64,000 nucleotides of DNA, taken from NCBI GenBank assembly GCA_902593165.1, contig CACJHI010000003.1, positions 1 to 64,000 of the forward strand, written 5' to 3'. Below, in pieces: positions 55,692 through 64,000 of the stretch. A program made the translations under genes and the position numbers. This stretch comes from an uncultured Bacteroidota bacterium. Lineage in GTDB: Bacteria; Bacteroidota; Bacteroidia; Flavobacteriales; Flavobacteriaceae. The notes beneath the pieces were generated by a model. The model saw only the letters and a program-made list of their open reading frames with translations. It was not told the DNA's origin and made no database searches. The number at the start of each line of letters is the position of its first letter. The stretch's first letter is position 1.

Positions 55692-56740
55692 TCGATTTTA
55701 CTTATCTGTGATTTTTTTGCTTCTTTTTTAGAACCATCAAAACCTTGAATCCCACTAACTGTTGTGTACTTAAGTGTATTTTTCTTACCTGGATTTAATT
55801 TTGAATATGCACTATGACACATTACTGCTGCTTCATGAAATCCACTTAATATTAACTTAAGCTTTCCAGGATATGTATTAACATCTCCAATAGCATAAAT
55901 ACCATCAATATTTGTTTGATAGTCTAGACTGTTGTTAACTTTTATAGCATTATTTTCAATTTTTAAACCCCAATCTTTTATAGGCCCTAGCTTAGGAACT
56001 AAACCAAATAATGGGATGAAATAGTCAGTCTCAATTTCATTTTCATTTCCGTCGATGTCTACAATAATTGACTCAAGCTTATTATTTCCATTAAGTTTTG
56101 AAACCTGAGCAGGAGTAATTACATCAATTTTTCCTTGATCTTTTAGTTTTTGAACTGAAGCTACAGAGTCATTTGCACCTCTAAATTCATTTCTTCTATG
56201 AATGAGTATAACTTTTTTTGCAATTTCTGAAAGATGAATAGACCAGTCCAAAGCGGAATCTCCTCCACCAGCGATAACTACCGTTTTGTCATTGAACTCA
56301 TTTGGATCTTTGATCATATATAGAATTCCTTTATCCTCATAATCAGTTATATTTGAGATATTTGGTTTTCTTGGAGTAAAAGTCCCAAGTCCTCCTGCTA
56401 TTGCAATTATTTTAGCTGAAATTTCAGTCCCTTTATCAGTAGTAACTTTAAAAGAACCATCATCATGCCTATCGAGGTTCAATGCAGTTTCACCAAGTGT
56501 ATATGAGGGATCAAAAGGCTTAATTTGTTCTAGAAGGTTTTCAATTAAGTCTCCAGCTATAATTTCAGGGTAGCCTGGAATATCATATATAGGTTTTTTT
56601 GGATATAATTCAATACATTGTCCACCTGGCTGAGCTAAAGAGTCAAGTATATGACATTTCATTTTTAAAAGACCTGCTTCAAAAACAGTAAAAAGTCCCG
56701 TAGGACCTCCACCTATTATCAATATATCTGTTTTTATCAT
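55688..56740 (-). CDS. Thioredoxin-reductase-like ferredoxin/flavodoxin-NADP+ reductase
   Basis: 350 residues. FAD motif IIGGGPTGLFTVFEAGL, NADPH motif VIAGGGDSALDWS and a second FAD contact GIYAIGDVNTYPGK are present. The CxxC of thioredoxin reductase is absent, which places it with YumC-type ferredoxin-NADP reductases (FNR2). It passes electrons between NADPH and ferredoxin or flavodoxin. It overlaps the NifU-domain gene by four bases, which suggests a link to Fe-S assembly. Confidence 0.9.
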   Translation of the reverse strand: MIKTDILIIGGGPTGLFTVFEAGLLKMKCHILDSLAQPGGQCIELYPKKPIYDIPGYPEIIAGDLIENLLEQIKPFDPSYTLGETALNLDRHDDGSFKVTTDKGTEISAKIIAIAGGLGTFTPRKPNISNITDYEDKGILYMIKDPNEFNDKTVVIAGGGDSALDWSIHLSEIAKKVILIHRRNEFRGANDSVASVQKLKDQGKIDVITPAQVSKLNGNNKLESIIVDIDGNENEIETDYFIPLFGLVPKLGPIKDWGLKIENNAIKVNNSLDYQTNIDGIYAIGDVNTYPGKLKLILSGFHEAAVMCHSAYSKLNPGKKNTLKYTTVSGIQGFDGSKKEAKKSQISKID

Positions 56741-56979
56741 CCTGAAAGAGGCAATACAGATTTAACTTCTTTGATCTCTGGAGCGTATTTCTTGATAGTA
56801 GTTTCTACTCCATTTTTAAGAGTCATCTGGTTGACTTTACAGTCTGCACAAGCTCCGTGTAGTTTAACTTTTACAGTTGAGTTTTTAACAGACTCTAGAG
56901 AAATATCACCACCATCTTTAATAAGAAATGGTCTAATCTCATCTAGCGCATCTAATATTTTATTTTCTAGTTTACTCAT
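56737..56979 (-). CDS. NifU C-terminal-domain Fe-S scaffold
   Basis: 80 residues forming a single Nfu domain: LDEIRPFLIKDGGDISLESV and the Fe-S-binding Cys pair in GACADCKVNQMTL. Such proteins carry [4Fe-4S] clusters to apo-targets. It overlaps both the reductase and the Mrp ATPase by four bases, so the three are one Fe-S handling unit. Confidence 0.92.
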   Translation of the reverse strand: MSKLENKILDALDEIRPFLIKDGGDISLESVKNSTVKVKLHGACADCKVNQMTLKNGVETTIKKYAPEIKEVKSVLPLSG

Positions 56980-58148
56980 TGCTTTTTAATTGCAGAACAC
57001 CCCACTAAGTTAGTAATTTCAACAATCTTTGTAGGGGGTAACTCTTTATTTCTTATTAATAATTGTTCAACAACATTTTTTGAGATATCATCAAAAATGT
57101 TTGAAACATCACTAGATTCTTGAAGTGAACCAGGTCTTCCAAAGTCAGAAGCCTCTCTTAAACTCTTAAATATTGGTATTTCTCCTAAAAAATTTATATT
57201 CAAATCTTTTGACAAATACTTTACCCCAGCTTCACCAAATATGTAGTGTTTTGTTTCAGAATCTTCAGTTTTAAAATATGCCATGTTTTCAATTAAACCT
57301 AAGATTGGAACAGAAATACTCTCTTGTTGAAACATTTTAATACCTCTTCTAGCATCAGCAAGTGCTACATTTTGTGGTGTACTCACAATAATTGACCCTG
57401 TAATTGGTAAAGATTGAACTAAACTTAAGTGGATATCACCTGTACCAGGAGGTAAATCTAAAAATAGAAAGTCTAATTCACCCCAGTTAGTATCAAAAAT
57501 CATTTGATTAAGAGCTTTTGATGCCATTGGTCCTCTCCATACAACTGCTTGATCAAGTTTTGTAAAGAAACCGATGGACATAATTTTCACGTTGTAACTC
57601 TCAACTGGTTCAATCTTTGATTGATCATTTATTTTAACTGATTTTGGAATGTAACCCTCAACATCCATCATTGTGGGAACAGATGGTCCATAAATATCTG
57701 CATCTAATATCCCTACTTTACATCCTTTTTTGGCAAGTGCAGCAGCCAAATTAATTGTTACAGTCGATTTACCAACACCTCCTTTAGCAGAGGATATTGC
57801 TATAATCGAATCAACTCCTTTTATTTTTTTTGCTTGTGAAGATATTTTTGGACGTTCTGGAGAATCAATCTCATTTCCATCTTCTTTGTCAACTTTAGGT
57901 GATTCAACTTTGGTATTTACATTAATTTTTGCTTTCTCATATATATCATCATGAATAATTTTCATAATATCTACCTCAAGTTTTTTTCTTGCCTGCAAAG
58001 CAGGATTTGATACAACTATATCAATGTCTACTTGGTCTCCAAATACTTGAACATTTTTTAGAATTCCAGAAGAAACTATGTTATCTGAGGAACCAGTCAT
58101 ATTAACTTTTTCAAGTGTTTTTGTTATATTTTGCTTTGTTAAATCCAT
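56976..58148 (-). CDS. Mrp/NBP35-family Fe-S carrier ATPase
   Basis: 390 residues. An N-terminal MIP18/DUF59 domain (about 1-90) is followed by a deviant Walker A P-loop, ISSAKGGVGKSTVTINLA, and FLDLPPGTGDIHLSLVQSLP. The two Cys of the Mrp CxxC are not clear; a single Cys is in LVGCSAIKK at the end. It transfers Fe-S clusters in the cytosol. A TATATTTG box lies 15 bases upstream of the ATG. Confidence 0.92.
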   Translation of the reverse strand: MDLTKQNITKTLEKVNMTGSSDNIVSSGILKNVQVFGDQVDIDIVVSNPALQARKKLEVDIMKIIHDDIYEKAKINVNTKVESPKVDKEDGNEIDSPERPKISSQAKKIKGVDSIIAISSAKGGVGKSTVTINLAAALAKKGCKVGILDADIYGPSVPTMMDVEGYIPKSVKINDQSKIEPVESYNVKIMSIGFFTKLDQAVVWRGPMASKALNQMIFDTNWGELDFLFLDLPPGTGDIHLSLVQSLPITGSIIVSTPQNVALADARRGIKMFQQESISVPILGLIENMAYFKTEDSETKHYIFGEAGVKYLSKDLNINFLGEIPIFKSLREASDFGRPGSLQESSDVSNIFDDISKNVVEQLLIRNKELPPTKIVEITNLVGCSAIKKQ

Positions 58149-58163
58149 AGATAATTTACATTA

Positions 58164-58171
58164 CAAATATA
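58164..58171 (-). promoter_or_regulatory. TAnnTTTG -7 element for mrp-nfu-reductase operon
   Basis: TATATTTG on the minus strand, exact consensus, ending 15 bases before the ATG at 58148. No clear -33 is present. Confidence 0.5.
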
Positions 58172-58209
58172 CATGTAAGTAATAAATTTAATTCTTAAAA
58201 TTTATATAA

Positions 58210-58527
58210 TTATTTTGGATTCCAAAGTTTAATATTAAAGTCAACAACTTTGTCATCATTAACCTCAATTCCTTCATTTTCAAGTAACTGTTTCATTAGA
58301 TCGAAACCTTTAAAATGGTGTTTTCCTGATAATAATCCGTTTCTATTTACAACTCTGTGAGCTGGAATTGATGAATCATTATGACAAGCATTTAGAGCCC
58401 ACCCTACAGTTCTTGCACTAGATGCAGAACCCAATTTTTTTGCAATTAAACCATATGTAGTTACTCTACCAACAGGAATAGTTCTGACTACTTTATAAAC
58501 TCTTTGAAAAAAATCGTTTTTACTCAT
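58210..58527 (-). CDS. Alkyltransferase-like protein (MGMT family without the Cys)
   Basis: 105 residues matching the DNA-binding domain of O6-alkylguanine transferase: VGRVTTYGLIAKKLGSASSARTVG (shown by pattern) and IPAHRVVNRNGLLSG. The active-site Cys of PCHR is Ala (PAHR), the mark of ATL proteins, which bind alkylated guanine and pass it to nucleotide-excision repair. It cannot remove alkyl groups itself. It lies 23 bases before the histidine kinase stop on the same strand. Confidence 0.87.
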   Translation of the reverse strand: MSKNDFFQRVYKVVRTIPVGRVTTYGLIAKKLGSASSARTVGWALNACHNDSSIPAHRVVNRNGLLSGKHHFKGFDLMKQLLENEGIEVNDDKVVDFNIKLWNPK

Positions 58528-58550
58528 ATAGAAAAATAGTAAAGGATATT

Positions 58551-59474
58551 TTATGGTTTTAAAAGAGTAAAAGAAAACTCAGTTCCTATGCCAACTTTAC
58601 TTTTGACAAAAATCTGCTCTTGATGAGCCTCTATTATATGCTTAACAATTGATAGTCCAAGTCCTGAGCCACCCTTTTTTCTTGATCTAGTTTTATCAAT
58701 TCTATAAAACCTTTCAAATAGGCGAGGTAAATGTTCTTCTTCAATCCCCTCTCCATTATCAATTACCCTAACTATTATTCTGTCTTTTTCATATTCATCT
58801 ACTGCAATTTCAGTATATCCATTTTCTTTTCCATATTTAATTGAATTTACAACTAGATTAGTTAGAACCTGAAGGATTCTCTCTTTATCAGCATAAACCA
58901 TTACAGAGTTATTTCTTTCATTTCTAATTCTGAGCTTAGTATTATTTTTTTCTGATTCAAATTCCATCAAGTCATAGACATTATCTATTAATTCGTAAAT
59001 ATTGAAATTAGATTTATCTACTGTTTTAATACCTGACTCAAATTGGGTTATTAAGTCTAGATCCTTTACAATAGATATTATTCGATCTACACCCTTTGCT
59101 GTTCTATTCAAATATTTACTTCTAACTTTCTTGTCTTTCATAGCTCCTTCAAGAAGCGTCAATATATATCCCTGGATTGTAAATAATGGTGTTTTTAATT
59201 CATGTGAAACATTTCCTAAAAATTCTCTTCGATAATTTTCTTGATCCTTTAAAATGTTAATTTCTGAGCTTCTCTGTTCTTCTTTTCTCTTATAACTAAT
59301 TAAAAAGTTTTCCAATACTACACTAACAATTGTAAAAGTTAAAGCAAAATATCCTAAATGATTTAAAGAGAAGTCTCCAAATAAAGAGATAAACAATATA
59401 ATAGTTATTATATGTATTAAGAGTGATGCTCTAAAAGCTTGAGGACTAGGTTGAATTTTAAAAGGAAGATTCAT
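58551..59474 (-). CDS. Sensor histidine kinase (PhoR-like)
   Basis: 307 residues. Two transmembrane segments lie near the N-terminus (about 16-33 and 38-58). A HisKA box follows, NVSHELKTPLFTIQGYI with the phospho-His near residue 99, then the HATPase N, G1 and G2 boxes: LVVNSIKYG, DNGEGIEE, GGSGLGLSIVKHI. No periplasmic sensor domain is evident. It overlaps its response regulator by four bases, so the two form one phosphorelay. Confidence 0.9.
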   Translation of the reverse strand: MNLPFKIQPSPQAFRASLLIHIITIILFISLFGDFSLNHLGYFALTFTIVSVVLENFLISYKRKEEQRSSEINILKDQENYRREFLGNVSHELKTPLFTIQGYILTLLEGAMKDKKVRSKYLNRTAKGVDRIISIVKDLDLITQFESGIKTVDKSNFNIYELIDNVYDLMEFESEKNNTKLRIRNERNNSVMVYADKERILQVLTNLVVNSIKYGKENGYTEIAVDEYEKDRIIVRVIDNGEGIEEEHLPRLFERFYRIDKTRSRKKGGSGLGLSIVKHIIEAHQEQIFVKSKVGIGTEFSFTLLKP

Positions 59475-60163
59475 TCTTCAATAATAAATTTATACCCAAC
59501 TCCTTTAACAGTCTTAAAATATTTATCTCCTATTTTCTTTCTTAATTTTCTAATATGCACATCTATAGTTCTATCTCCAACAACAACTTGTTCTCCCCAT
59601 ACTTTTTCCATGATTTTCTCTCTCTTAAATACCTTATCAGGTTTAGAAGCAAGTAAATGAAGAAGTTCAAACTCTTTTCTTGGTAAGCTAATTGATTTAT
59701 TAGATGTATAAACTTTATATTTTTCTTTATTAATTCTAAGATCACCAAATTCAATTTCATCAACTTCTTTATTAGAGTATTTTTTTGATCTTCTTAAAAG
59801 TCCTTTCACCTTAGATAATAAAATCTTGGGTTTGACTGGTTTTGTTACATAATCATCTGCTCCTGCCTCATAAGCTGCAACATATGAATAATCTTCACCT
59901 CTAGCAGTTAAAAACATGATTAAAGTATCATTAAAGCTTTCATCTGACCTAAGAATTTCACATGCTTCAATACCGTCCATATTTGGCATCATTATATCCA
60001 TTATAATAAGATTTGGATGAGCCTCCTTTGCCTTTTTAACAGCAATTTTACCATCTTTAGCAGTTGATATCTGATATCCCTCATTAGACAAATTATACTT
60101 TAGAATTTCTAAAATATCTGGCTCATCATCAACACAAAGTATTTTTATCTCAGACTTATTCAT
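59471..60163 (-). CDS. Response regulator, OmpR/PhoB type
   Basis: 230 residues. Receiver domain with Asp12, Asp13 and phospho-acceptor Asp56 (IIMDIMMPNMDG), the Thr in FLTARGED and Lys in VTKPVKPK. The C-terminal winged helix includes LPRKEFELLHLLASKPD and VVVGDRTIDVHIRKLRKKIG, with the recognition helix. It is probably PhoB-like, but no pho-box or phosphate gene is nearby, so the stimulus is unproven. Confidence 0.92.
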   Translation of the reverse strand: MNKSEIKILCVDDEPDILEILKYNLSNEGYQISTAKDGKIAVKKAKEAHPNLIIMDIMMPNMDGIEACEILRSDESFNDTLIMFLTARGEDYSYVAAYEAGADDYVTKPVKPKILLSKVKGLLRRSKKYSNKEVDEIEFGDLRINKEKYKVYTSNKSISLPRKEFELLHLLASKPDKVFKREKIMEKVWGEQVVVGDRTIDVHIRKLRKKIGDKYFKTVKGVGYKFIIEE

Positions 60164-60236
60164 AGTTATATTATCAATTTAGTAAATAATACATTAATGA
60201 TTGTAATCAAAATAAAATTTAATGTTGAGGGAACAA

Positions 60237-61529
60237 TTAATTAACAATTACTAAATAGTAATTCTTTTTACCTCTTTGAAGAAGTATATACTTTCCATTT
60301 ATCAAATCATCTTTAGTGATTTTTGTATTTCCAGAGATTTTTTTCTTATTAATTGAAATGGAATTTTCTTTCAGTGCCCTTCTTGCCTCACTAATAGATT
60401 TTAGAAAATTAGTTTCAGTTGCAAGAAGATTTTCAATTTCTATTTCTTGTTTTAATTTTTTTATGGATAGAATATTACTAGGAACCCCATCAAAGATTTC
60501 ATTAAAAGTATTTTCATCAAGAGACTCAAGATCTTCTTTGCTAGATTTTCCAAAAAGAACTTTTGAAGCACTAATTGCATTTTCTAAATCCTTTTGCCCA
60601 TGAACCATAGATGTAACTGTATTTGCAATTTTATTTTGAAGTAATCTTCTAGCTTTATCTTTATTATGCTCTAATATTAATTCTCCAACTTGACTTTCTG
60701 ATAAGAATGTAAATACCTTAATATAGCTTAAAGCATCTTCATCTGATATATTTAACCAGTATTGATAGAACTTATAAACTGAAGTTTTGTTTTTATCTAA
60801 CCAAATATTTCCACCTTCAGACTTTCCAAACTTAGACCCATCAGATTTCTTTATTAAAGGACAAGTCATTGCATATGCTTTTTTATTTTCTTTCCTTCTA
60901 ATAAGTTCACTCCCAGTAGTTATATTTCCCCATTGATCACTTCCACCCATTTGAAGCATACAATTCATATCCTTGAATAGATGTAGGAAATCATATCCTT
61001 GAATAAGTTGGTATGTGAATTCAGTAAATGACATACCTTGTGATGTGTCCTTAGAGATTCTTTTTTTTACAGATTCTTTCGCCATCATGTAGTTTACAGT
61101 TATGTGCTTCCCAATATCTCTAGAAAAGTCAATAATAGAGAACTTACTCATCCAATCATAATTATTTACAAGAATAGCTCTGTTATTTTTTTTGGATTTA
61201 AAATCAAGAAATTTTTCAAATTGAAGCTTTAATTTCTTTTCATTATACTTTAAAATCTTTTTATCTAACAGATTTCTCTCATCAGATTTTCCAGATGGAT
61301 CACCAATCATTCCAGTTGCTCCTCCCAGAAGGACTACTGGAGTATGTCCTGCATTTTGAAAATGTCTTAAAATAAAAATGGGCACAAGGCTTCCAATGTG
61401 TAGTGAATCAGATGTAGGGTCAAATCCTATATATCCAATCGTTTTATTTTTAGATAAATATTCTTCAGTTCCAGGTATTACATCATGTAACATGCCTCTC
61501 CACTTAAGTTCATCTATAAATTCTTTCAT
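60237..61529 (-). CDS. tyrS: Tyrosyl-tRNA synthetase
   Basis: 430 residues. Class I signatures: the HIGH-like DSLHIGSLVP near residue 41 and the KMSKS-like KFGKS near residue 234. The amino-acid pocket includes GGSDQWGNITTG. A C-terminal S4 domain (RRALKENSISINKKKI) binds tRNA. It follows the DUF4296 lipoprotein with a one-base overlap. Its partner tRNA-Tyr is at 38297-38378. Confidence 0.97.
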   Translation of the reverse strand: MKEFIDELKWRGMLHDVIPGTEEYLSKNKTIGYIGFDPTSDSLHIGSLVPIFILRHFQNAGHTPVVLLGGATGMIGDPSGKSDERNLLDKKILKYNEKKLKLQFEKFLDFKSKKNNRAILVNNYDWMSKFSIIDFSRDIGKHITVNYMMAKESVKKRISKDTSQGMSFTEFTYQLIQGYDFLHLFKDMNCMLQMGGSDQWGNITTGSELIRRKENKKAYAMTCPLIKKSDGSKFGKSEGGNIWLDKNKTSVYKFYQYWLNISDEDALSYIKVFTFLSESQVGELILEHNKDKARRLLQNKIANTVTSMVHGQKDLENAISASKVLFGKSSKEDLESLDENTFNEIFDGVPSNILSIKKLKQEIEIENLLATETNFLKSISEARRALKENSISINKKKISGNTKITKDDLINGKYILLQRGKKNYYLVIVN

Positions 61530-61846
61530 TATTTAATATTTTTTAAACTATCAATTGATTTTTGAATCTTTCTCTTAACATTTGAATAAATATTAAAATG
61601 AACTCTAGGATTTCGAGAATAATAAAGTTCACTTTCATAGAATTGTGCACTATCAATATTATGCTTTCTAAAAATTAATTCATCACTTATCATGTTATTA
61701 TCAATTTTTAGGTCATAGCTACTTGATGCATTAAGAATCATGATATCAAAAATAATACTTTCCATTTTTTCCTCACTAATTAAATTTTCTGGAGTATTAG
61801 ATGAACATGCAAATATGAAAATAAGTATTATTAAATATCTTTTCAT
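61529..61846 (-). CDS. DUF4296 lipoprotein
   Basis: 105 residues with a lipoprotein signal (lipobox FIFACSS, Cys14) and a helical body with the DUF4296 pattern: SEEKMESIIFDIMIL and LIFRKHNIDSAQFYESELYY. Function is unknown. It overlaps dihydroorotase by four bases and tyrS by one base. DUF4296 genes next to pyrC are common in Bacteroidota. Confidence 0.8.
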   Translation of the reverse strand: MKRYLIILIFIFACSSNTPENLISEEKMESIIFDIMILNASSSYDLKIDNNMISDELIFRKHNIDSAQFYESELYYSRNPRVHFNIYSNVKRKIQKSIDSLKNIK

Positions 61847-63180
61847 CTGTTAAAGGTTATTTTTTTTCCATAAGGTATTGTATTTACCTTACCATTTTCA
61901 TAAACAATATTTCCATTTAATATTGTTTTATGAATAGAGTTATCAAACTTTTGGCCTTCAAATGGTGACCAGCCACACTTATAAAGCAAAGACTCTTTCG
62001 TAACAAGAGTTGGAGTATTGGAATCGATCAAAACGATATCAGCATAGTATCCTTCCCTTAAAAATCCTCTTTTATTCACCTTAAATATTTTTGCTGGATT
62101 ATGAGCTATTTTTTCTACAATTTTTTCAATTGAAACTCCATATTTTTCGCAGTTTTGCAGAAGAGACAGAATTGTATGTTGAACCATTGGCCCTCCCGAT
62201 GGACAATTTAAATATTTATTATTTTTTTCCTCTATTGTGTGAGGAGCATGATCTGAAGCAATAATATCAATTTTATTATCATTTATAGCTTGCCAGAGTG
62301 CATCTCTATCATTCTTTGATTTTATTGCTGGATTCCATTTAATTTTTGAACCTAGCCTATCATAGTCATCATCTGTAAACCAAAGATGATGAGCACATAC
62401 TTCAGAAGTTATTTTTTTATCATTAAGATCAACTTCACTATCAAATAGATCTAGTTCAATAGCTGTTGAAATATGAAAGACATTTAATCTTGCACCTGTT
62501 TTTTTAGCAAGATTTACAGCAAAATTTGAGCTTTTATAACATGCATCTTCATTTCTAATCTCCGGATGAGCTGATATGGGTATATCTTCACCATAAAGCC
62601 TTGTATAATGTTCAGTATTGTCCTTTATAGTTTGTTCATCTTCACAATGAGCTGATATGGGTAATGATGTACTATTGAAGATATTCTCGATAGAAACCTT
62701 GTTGTCTATTAACATCTTTCCAGTTGAGGAACCCAAAAAAAGTTTAATTCCAGCAACTTGTTTTTTATCTATTTTTCTTATTTCATTTATATTATCATTT
62801 GTTCCTCCAAACATAAATGAAAAATTTGCAAATGAATTATCTGAGGCAATCTTAATCTTATTTTCAAACTCTTTTATAGAAGTCGTGTTTGGAAATGTGT
62901 TTGGCATTTCAAAATATGATGTTACACCACCAGCAATTGCAGCTTTGGACTCAGAACTTATGTCACCTTTGTGTGTCAATCCTGGCTGTCTAAAATGTAC
63001 TTGATCATCAATCATTCCAGGAATAGCTATATATCCTTTTCCATCAATAGTTTTAACGTCATTATCTGACTTAATATTAATACCTATTTTTTTAATAAAC
63101 TCACCCTCAATGTATATATCACTAGCAGCTCTTATACCTTCATTTATTATTACAATATCCTTGATCAGGAGTTTATTCAT
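61843..63180 (-). CDS. pyrC: Dihydroorotase, class I
   Basis: 445-residue amidohydrolase. The metal site reads DDQVHFRQPG rather than DxHVHxRxPG, so the first His of HxH is Gln. The later ligands are present: GIKLFLGSSTGKML (carboxylated Lys), SAHCEDE, VFHIS and ASDHAPHT. The QVH form occurs in Bacteroidota dihydroorotases as I recall them, so it is probably active. It forms dihydroorotate in pyrimidine synthesis. It overlaps the GT2 gene by eight bases. Confidence 0.85.
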   Translation of the reverse strand: MNKLLIKDIVIINEGIRAASDIYIEGEFIKKIGINIKSDNDVKTIDGKGYIAIPGMIDDQVHFRQPGLTHKGDISSESKAAIAGGVTSYFEMPNTFPNTTSIKEFENKIKIASDNSFANFSFMFGGTNDNINEIRKIDKKQVAGIKLFLGSSTGKMLIDNKVSIENIFNSTSLPISAHCEDEQTIKDNTEHYTRLYGEDIPISAHPEIRNEDACYKSSNFAVNLAKKTGARLNVFHISTAIELDLFDSEVDLNDKKITSEVCAHHLWFTDDDYDRLGSKIKWNPAIKSKNDRDALWQAINDNKIDIIASDHAPHTIEEKNNKYLNCPSGGPMVQHTILSLLQNCEKYGVSIEKIVEKIAHNPAKIFKVNKRGFLREGYYADIVLIDSNTPTLVTKESLLYKCGWSPFEGQKFDNSIHKTILNGNIVYENGKVNTIPYGKKITFNR

Positions 63181-63904
63181 CTTTTTTAACTATTGAATCC
63201 AGTTTTAATTTAATAACACCAATTATTGCCTCAAATATAATGCTCTTATTCATTTTAGACTTTCCATGTTCCCGATTAACAAATATTATCTGGTGTTCCA
63301 TAAGTTTGAAATTTTTTTTCCAAAGCTTGAATTTCATTTCTATTTGAAAAGCATATCCATTAAACTTTATTTTATTAATGTTAAGTGAAGATAATGCTTC
63401 ATTTGAATAACCAACAAAGCCTGAGGTTGAATCTTTAACTGGCATAGAAGTAATAATCCTGACATAAATATTTGCAAAGTATGAAAGGAAGATTCTAGAT
63501 AAAGGCCAGTTAATAACACTTACACCTTTTAGATATCGTGAACCAATAGCTACATCACATTCATTATTAATCAGAAGTTTCTTTAAATTTTTTATTTCAT
63601 TTGGATCATGAGAAAGATCAGCATCCATCTCAAAAATATAGGAATATTTATTTTCAAGTGCCCATTTAAATCCCTCTTTATATGCTGAGCCTAAACCATC
63701 TTTCTTATCTCTTGTAATCAAGAATAGTTTATCTATGTTATCATTTTGAAGATTCTTGACAATATTTGATGTACCGTCTGGAGAATTGTCATCAACTACC
63801 AATACAGAGTTGTTGTCATTAATAGAAAAAATTTTATTGATAACATTTACAATATTTTCAGCTTCATTATAGGTCGGTATGATAATTAAACTATTGTCTT
63901 TCAT
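63173..63904 (-). CDS. Polyprenol-phosphate glycosyltransferase (dolichol-phosphate-mannose-synthase-like, GT2)
   Basis: 243 residues, GT-A fold: IIPTYNEAENI, VVDDNSPDGTSNIV and the metal-binding DADLSHDPNEI. KDSTSGFVGYS and REHGKSKM match DPM1-type enzymes. It lacks the C-terminal membrane region of some homologues. It transfers mannose or a related sugar to undecaprenyl phosphate at the cytoplasmic face. First gene of the GT-pyrC-DUF4296-tyrS unit. Confidence 0.88.
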   Translation of the reverse strand: MKDNSLIIIPTYNEAENIVNVINKIFSINDNNSVLVVDDNSPDGTSNIVKNLQNDNIDKLFLITRDKKDGLGSAYKEGFKWALENKYSYIFEMDADLSHDPNEIKNLKKLLINNECDVAIGSRYLKGVSVINWPLSRIFLSYFANIYVRIITSMPVKDSTSGFVGYSNEALSSLNINKIKFNGYAFQIEMKFKLWKKNFKLMEHQIIFVNREHGKSKMNKSIIFEAIIGVIKLKLDSIVKKDE

Positions 63905-63923
63905 TTATTTAGAAGTTATTCCA

Positions 63924-63931
63924 TAGTTTTG
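63924..63931 (+). promoter_or_regulatory. TAnnTTTG -7 element for the right-edge gene
   Basis: TAGTTTTG, exact Bacteroidota -7 consensus, ends 20 bases before ATG 63952 in the divergent gap. Confidence 0.45.
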
Positions 63932-63951
63932 TTATTTATTTGAAAATCAAT

Positions 63952-64000
63952 ATGATTCGAAATCAAGATTTAACCACTCTATTTGTTCTAATTGTATTAT
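63952..64000 (+). CDS. Start of a membrane protein gene (partial; possibly DUF4271)
   Basis: Sixteen codons from ATG 63952 read MIRNQDLTTLFVLIVL and run off the window. The Asn-Gln-Asp then hydrophobic pattern looks like the start of an inner-membrane protein. DUF4271 proteins lie next to this GT2 gene in many Bacteroidota and start similarly; that identification is inference. Confidence 0.4.
   Translation, partial: MIRNQDLTTLFVLIVL

Noticed and set aside
1-64000. CRISPR arrays, insertion sequences, toxin-antitoxin pairs, prophage or restriction genes
   Set aside because: None seen on either strand: no regularly spaced repeats, no transposase motifs and no recognised defence genes.

Overview
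The window looks like a chromosomal segment of a streamlined, AT-rich member of the Bacteroidota, most likely a marine Flavobacteriia. The signs are very low GC throughout, spacers of a few bases, many overlapping genes, and no evident Shine-Dalgarno sites. Bacteroidota-specific families are present (DUF4295, DUF4296, DUF4369, DUF5916), as is the Bacteroidota -7 promoter element TAnnTTTG in front of many genes. The order rpsU-xerC-tRNA-tuf-tRNA-Trp-secE-nusG-rplKAJL-rpoBC is also typical. No rRNA, CRISPR array, transposase or phage gene was seen.

Layout. 0-4.4 kb (minus): DUF4295 gene, rpmG, rpmB, then a run of metabolic and repair genes (pncC-like, FAH-family hydrolase, DnaQ-like exonuclease, 2-oxoacid dehydrogenase E2, recR). 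4.5-11.6 kb: Na+/solute symporter, htpG, S1/P1 nuclease, DUF5916 outer-membrane protein, DUF4369 lipoprotein. 11.6-25.1 kb (minus): tuf, tRNA-Trp, secE, nusG, rplK, rplA, rplJ, rplL, rpoB, rpoC, with idi and a QueD/PTPS-family gene at the end. 25.2-36.9 kb: an accessory stretch of mixed strand (sugar isomerase-like protein, small membrane proteins, subtilase, rlmN, two SDRs, cupin, sugar-type Na+ symporter, BspA-like lipoprotein, sugar-porter MFS). 36.9-39.7 kb (minus): tRNA-Thr(GGT), a serine hydrolase, tRNA-Gly, tRNA-Tyr, tRNA-Thr(TGT), a XerC/D recombinase and rpsU. 39.7-42.1 kb: AGCS symporter, rhodanese and two small membrane proteins. 42.1-49.2 kb (plus): a complete trpEGDCFBA operon followed by ubiE. 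49.2-53 kb (minus): gnd, gntK, a GHMP kinase and mvaD. 53.1-55.7 kb (plus): VWA protein and MoxR-like ATPase. 55.7-60.2 kb (minus): ferredoxin-NADP reductase-like protein, NifU domain, Mrp ATPase, alkyltransferase-like protein, PhoR/PhoB-type pair. 60.2-63.9 kb (minus): tyrS, DUF4296 lipoprotein, dihydroorotase, dolichol-phosphate-mannose-synthase-like GT2. A plus-strand gene begins at the right edge.

The most notable regulatory element is in front of trpE. A 14-codon leader peptide with three consecutive Trp codons is followed by a GC-rich hairpin and a T9 tract, with alternative pairings that fit ribosome-mediated attenuation. Its ATG overlaps the stop codon of the preceding small gene, and a TAnnTTTG box lies just upstream, so the leader mRNA may be leaderless.

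The second theme is genome architecture. The tRNA-tuf locus that is contiguous in many Bacteroidota is split here by a serine-hydrolase gene and by about 12 kb of accessory genes, leaving tRNAs interleaved with protein genes. Four convergent gene pairs share one TTAA tetranucleotide as both stop codons.
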